Source: an uncultured Lachnospiraceae bacterium
GTDB lineage: Bacteria; Bacillota; Clostridia; Lachnospirales; Lachnospiraceae
Assembly: GCA_949840805.1 (NCBI GenBank)
Contig: CATKXR010000009.1
Location: forward strand, 44,540 to 108,539
Direction: 5' to 3'
DNA: 64,000 nucleotides
This document shows, piece by piece, positions 61,380 to 64,000 of the stretch (positions are counted from its first letter, which is position 1; the number at the start of each line of letters is the position of its first letter). The position numbers and the translations under genes were made by a program. Below the pieces are notes generated by a model. That model saw only the letters and a program-made list of their open reading frames with translations. It did no database searches and had not been told where the DNA came from.

Positions 61380-61679
61380 ATGGAAATGATAGCCAAAGAA
61401 GCAATCGAGGTATTAACCAGTAAGCATACAAGCATTGGAACGACAAAATGCGACGGAGAAGAATGGAAAAAATTAAGTCCAGCTATAGATAAAGCAGTTT
61501 CGGCATTGAAAGAACTGGAAATCGCAAAAGAAACCATAAGAAAGCTATTGTGTAGTGAATATGGTTCTTCTTGTCAGTTCTGCATACATAACGATAATGA
61601 AAATGCTATGTGCCGGAAAGTTGGCGGTAGCGGAGCTTGGTGTTGTGAAAATGCGGCTTGGAACAGACAGAGTGATTAA
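61380..61679 (+). CDS. phage protein with C-terminal cysteine cluster
   Basis: 99 residues from ATG 61380. 'AIDKAVSALKELEIAKETI' helix and 'CQFCIHNDNENAMCRK ... WCCEN'. Not recognised. Confidence 0.55.
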   Translation: MEMIAKEAIEVLTSKHTSIGTTKCDGEEWKKLSPAIDKAVSALKELEIAKETIRKLLCSEYGSSCQFCIHNDNENAMCRKVGGSGAWCCENAAWNRQSD

Positions 61680-61685
61680 ATTTGA

Positions 61686-61714
61686 TTGCAACCCCTCCCT
61701 AAAATTGCTATAAT
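61686..61714 (+). promoter_or_regulatory. promoter-like module C
   Basis: TTGCAA (61686-61691), 17-base C-rich spacer, TATAAT (61709-61714). The transcript would meet a hairpin with T-run at 61752-61778 after about 40 bases. Confidence 0.6.
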
Positions 61715-61751
61715 AGGGGAAATACAGAGCGGAGGTTTGGGAATGGAAAAT

Positions 61752-61778
61752 AAAAGGGCAGAAATGCTCTTTTTTTCT
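61752..61778 (+). terminator. terminator upstream of hicA
   Basis: AAAAGGGCA-GAAA-TGCTCTTTTTTT: a short stem with a T-run, separating module C from the HicAB promoter. Confidence 0.55.
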
Positions 61779-61789
61779 GCAAAAAGGTA

Positions 61790-61818
61790 TTGACTTATAC
61801 GTATAATAGGCGTATAAT
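61790..61818 (+). promoter_or_regulatory. hicAB promoter and operator
   Basis: TTGACT (61790-61795), 17 bases, TATAAT (61813-61818). TTATACG and CGTATAA face each other across the spacer, a likely HicB operator. Confidence 0.75.
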
Positions 61819-61841
61819 TATAATTGTAAGGAGGGAACGGA

Positions 61842-62015
61842 ATGAAAACAAAAGACCTGATTAAGCTATTAGAAAGCAATGGTTGGAAGTTCAAGCGGCA
61901 CGGTGGAAACCATGATGTCTATGTAAAGGACGGAAAGAGGGAGAGCATCGTAAGGCACAGAGAAACAGATGAAGATTTAGCTAAAGCAATCATCAAGCGG
62001 AACGGGCTGAAATAA
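61842..62015 (+). CDS. hicA: HicA toxin (mRNA interferase)
   Basis: 57 residues: 'KDLIKLLESNGWKFKRHGGN' with the catalytic His in 'RHGGNHDVY', then 'ESIVRHRETDEDLAKAIIKR'. dsRBD-like fold that cleaves mRNA. AAGGAGGG precedes the ATG. Confidence 0.93.
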   Translation: MKTKDLIKLLESNGWKFKRHGGNHDVYVKDGKRESIVRHRETDEDLAKAIIKRNGLK

Positions 62016-62068
62016 GCCCGGTATCCGCAGGATATAATATATAAAGTCATGTTAAGGAGGTCAGCAGA

Positions 62069-62467
62069 ATGAAAAAAGCATATCCAATTATTCTGTCTCA
62101 GGGAGAAAAATTTATTGTGGCATATGTGCCGGATTTTGAAATCAATACACAAGGTACAGATATTGCCGATGCAATCGAAATGGCAAGGGACGCAATAGGG
62201 GTTGTTGGAATTGATATGGAAGATGATGGGGAGTCTTTACCAGAACCGACAGCGGTATCAGCGGTAAAGGCTGATTCGGCGGCGGATATTGTGACGCTTG
62301 TTGATGTGGACTTTGGAGAGTATCGCAGAAAGAACGATATGAGGGCGGTCAAGAAAAACTGTACAATACCATCATGGCTGAATTTTGAAGCCGAAAAAGC
62401 GGGGGTAAATTTTTCAGCGATATTAACGGCGGCACTCAAAAGCGAGTTGAAAATTCAAAGTAGATAA
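62069..62467 (+). CDS. hicB: HicB antitoxin
   Basis: 132 residues. Degraded RNase H-like N-terminal domain ('YPIILSQGEKFIVAYVPDFE', 'GTDIADAIEMARDAI') and a C-terminal ribbon-helix-helix ('TIPSWLNFEAEKAGVNFSAIL') for DNA binding. Neutralises HicA and represses the operon. Confidence 0.93.
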   Translation: MKKAYPIILSQGEKFIVAYVPDFEINTQGTDIADAIEMARDAIGVVGIDMEDDGESLPEPTAVSAVKADSAADIVTLVDVDFGEYRRKNDMRAVKKNCTIPSWLNFEAEKAGVNFSAILTAALKSELKIQSR

Positions 62468-62480
62468 GTGTAAATGAGAG

Positions 62481-62514
62481 AAAAAAGGCAGTAGAAAAAA
62501 TCTATTGCCTTTTT
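62481..62514 (+). terminator. terminator after hicB
   Basis: AAAAAGGCA-G-TAGA pairs with TCTA-T-TGCCTTTTT around an A-rich loop. Confidence 0.8.
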
Positions 62515-62529
62515 AGATATTGGCATTAA

Positions 62530-62558
62530 ATGACAGTATTTCTTTTTAATGGTACAAT
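62530..62558 (+). promoter_or_regulatory. promoter of the membrane protein gene
   Basis: ATGACA (62530-62535), 17 bases, TACAAT (62553-62558). Confidence 0.6.
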
Positions 62559-62587
62559 AGAATCATTTTTACGAAATGGGGGATTTC

Positions 62588-63472
62588 ATGAAGAAACTGA
62601 TATATAATGAGAATACAAAAGTGATAGATATTGTTGAATGCGAGGAAATAATAGAAAGCAAAAACGAAAAAGCAGAAGTAGAAGTAAAAAATCAAGGAAA
62701 AATAAAAAGGGTCAGAGATTTTTTTGAATCAAAAACAGAAAAGCGAAGAAATTTTTTAAATAGAAATAAAATTTTCTTTGAAGTTTTTTCTTATCTTTTT
62801 GTAGGGGTTATGGGAATTATAATATCTTATGTTGGGTGGCAAACAAATATAAGAACCGCAGAAATATACCAAAGACAGTTAGAAATATTAGATAATGACA
62901 GGGAACCTTATTTTACTATTCAATGTGAACCTGTTATAGAAAGATTTGAAAGTAAAGATAATTATTATATAAAAAATATGTATACAATAAAAAATGAGGG
63001 AGGGTTAATAAAAAGAGCTTTTTTATATGGCGTTAGAGGATATGCTACTATATTTTTAATAGAACCTGAAACAAAAACGGAAAAAATATATAAACTGTAT
63101 ATTTCTGGAATGTTTGAAGAATCAGACGGAATAACCTCTTCTTATGACGAGAGAAATAAATCTTTTATCTTTTTTGGATATGAGGGAAGCAAATATGACA
63201 AATTTATATCTGAATTAGATTTAAAGCTTGAAGAGTTATTTAAAGAATATAGTGTCAGTGTATATTTTGAAAATTATGTAGATATAGTTTACGTGAATTA
63301 TAAAAACGAGGAATGTAGCCATACATATAATTTTTTAGGGGATGGAATAGTTTTGTCTACGGACAGCACAGAGAAAGAAAGAGTATTTGTTGGTGGTGTT
63401 GAAAACATAGATGATGTAGAAAGCATAGCAAAAGATGTATATAAGATAATAAAAGAAAAGGAAGAAAATTAA
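62588..63472 (+). CDS. prophage membrane-anchored protein, unknown
   Basis: 294 residues from ATG 62588 (GGGGGATTTC upstream). Charged cytoplasmic N terminus (to about 65), one helix ('VFSYLFVGVMGIIISYVGW'), a short heptad-like stretch and a ~200-residue soluble domain. Very AT-rich codons (TTT, ATA, AAA), unlike the head genes. Own promoter and terminators: a cargo gene, perhaps exclusion or defence. Confidence 0.65.
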   Translation: MKKLIYNENTKVIDIVECEEIIESKNEKAEVEVKNQGKIKRVRDFFESKTEKRRNFLNRNKIFFEVFSYLFVGVMGIIISYVGWQTNIRTAEIYQRQLEILDNDREPYFTIQCEPVIERFESKDNYYIKNMYTIKNEGGLIKRAFLYGVRGYATIFLIEPETKTEKIYKLYISGMFEESDGITSSYDERNKSFIFFGYEGSKYDKFISELDLKLEELFKEYSVSVYFENYVDIVYVNYKNEECSHTYNFLGDGIVLSTDSTEKERVFVGGVENIDDVESIAKDVYKIIKEKEEN

Positions 63473-63486
63473 TTTTAAAAATGCTC

Positions 63487-63534
63487 TTGACAGTTTGTGG
63501 CTACAATGTTATTATTAGTATGTAGCCACAAACT
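63487..63534 (+). promoter_or_regulatory. promoter with a perfect 14-base operator
   Basis: TTGACA (63487-63492), 17 bases, TATTAT (63510-63515). AGTTTGTGGCTACA (63492-63505) and TGTAGCCACAAACT (63521-63534) are exact complements flanking the -10. Binding would block transcription of the next gene. Confidence 0.85.
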
Positions 63535-63550
63535 GAAAGGAGATGATAAA

Positions 63551-63730
63551 GTGTCGCCAAAAATGGGACAAAAGCTGACAGACAATCCGAAAGATACCAC
63601 TGTAAGGGCAAGAATGGACGCTGAAACGGTGAAGAAGTTGGATTGCTTGGTATCTGAACAAAATTCCGATAGGTCAAAGATTATCAGACAAGGGATTGAA
63701 ATTCAGTACGAGCAGAGGAACAAAAAGTAG
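63551..63730 (+). CDS. ribbon-helix-helix (CopG/Arc) regulator
   Basis: 59 residues from GTG with AAAGGAGATGA upstream. 'TTVRARMDAETVKKLDCLVS' and 'DRSKIIRQGIEIQYE' form beta-helix-helix. Probably binds the palindrome in its own promoter. Confidence 0.85.
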   Translation: MSPKMGQKLTDNPKDTTVRARMDAETVKKLDCLVSEQNSDRSKIIRQGIEIQYEQRNKK

Positions 63731-63764
63731 AGGTTGCCCCGTCTGGAAAACTAAGCAACCTCTA
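63730..63764 (+). terminator. hairpin after the ribbon-helix-helix gene
   Basis: AGAGGTTGC and GCAACCTCT pair exactly; AAAG follows, no T-run, so it may act on mRNA stability. Confidence 0.5.
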
Positions 63765-64000
63765 AAGTTATCACTCCCGAAAGGAAAATGATAAATCTAT
63801 TATATCATGCCTTTCGGGAAATTCAAGAGTAGAAAGGAAAATGATATTATGCACGATTTATTTGAATTATCCACGGGCGTTTGACAGCTAAATTAAAGAA
63901 AAATCTCTACAGGCCGCATAAAGCCTATATTTTTTTGTCAACTTTTTTGTTTTTATATATAGGCTTTTGGGGCTTTTTATGGTATAATGGAAAGGGAGGA
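63765..64000. other. right-edge region with nested inverted repeats, no clear gene
   Basis: CCCGAAAGG (about 63777) / CCTTTCGGG (about 63813) enclose ATGATA/TATCAT; GAAAGGAAAATGATA occurs twice (about 63779 and 63835), each opening a 14- to 16-codon frame; AAAGCCTATAT / ATATAGGCTTT at 63920-63967. The last bases hold TATAAT and GGGAGGA, so a gene probably starts just beyond. Confidence 0.5.

Larger units (their letters stand above)
34850..64000. mobile_element. prophage, left portion (continues past the right edge)
   Basis: Order of modules is that of a temperate tailed phage: integrase, immunity, replication/recombination, small genes, terminase, portal, minor capsid. Head-fibre, tail and lysis genes are not yet reached at 64,000. 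Base composition shifts to more AT and genes become short and dense right after tRNA-Gly. Several genes are broken, see the individual entries. Confidence 0.93.

Overview
The window looks like the chromosome of an anaerobic, spore-forming Clostridia, most probably a Lachnospiraceae gut bacterium. This is inferred from the gene content: SpoVT, a GerA-type germinant receptor subunit, DUF4250 and DUF4080 radical-SAM proteins, VanW proteins, and strong AGGAGG ribosome sites throughout. It has two halves. Bases 1-34,870 are host chromosome; bases about 34,850-64,000 are the left part of a prophage that continues past the right edge.

Host half. From the left there is the end of an ECF transporter S component, then a run of plus-strand housekeeping genes: tRNA threonylcarbamoyladenosine synthase, dCMP deaminase, a B12-binding radical SAM enzyme, a DnaQ-type exonuclease, a tiny membrane peptide, a VanW-family wall protein, an AIR-synthase-like protein, an Lrp regulator, an aminotransferase and TrmL. 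Next come minus-strand genes: a ferredoxin-like aldo/keto reductase and a secreted GH5 glycanase. The GH5 gene has a roughly 200-base structured leader with its own promoter and an internal terminator, so it looks like a riboswitch. They are followed by a GerA protein, asparaginase, cardiolipin synthase, PlsC, PheA, the Ppx/Ppk polyphosphate pair, a three-gene exopolysaccharide unit, SpoVT, a probable structured non-coding RNA, an Asn/Gln/Ser-only small protein, a rhodanese, an operon of phosphodiesterase, RNA methyltransferase and papain-like lipoprotein, RdgB and a second phosphodiesterase. The half closes with tRNA-Pro and tRNA-Gly behind a consensus promoter.

Prophage half. A tyrosine integrase lies next to tRNA-Gly, the likely attachment site. 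Then come a DUF4352-like lipoprotein, an ImmA-like protein, a repressor and a Cro-like gene around four copies of one operator. The replication module holds Gp157, an SbcC-like ATPase, a Sak4-like ATPase, a DUF669 SSB-like protein, an ERCC4 nuclease, a CHC2 primase and a DUF927 helicase. It is followed by an array of GTGTAA motifs around an AT-rich core that looks like the phage origin. After a stretch of small cysteine-rich genes comes packaging and head assembly: small terminase, large terminase, portal and minor capsid proteins. Cargo genes are interspersed: HicAB, a ribbon-helix-helix regulator with a perfect operator, a papain-like protein and two unrelated-looking membrane-anchored proteins.

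Several phage genes look damaged or unusually decoded. The large terminase has an 11-base insertion and a stop in its Walker A loop, a zinc-ribbon gene has an in-frame amber codon, and another gene changes frame at a run of seven A. There are also two partial gene duplications. The prophage may therefore be decaying, or may use recoding. No CRISPR array, insertion sequence or rRNA was seen.
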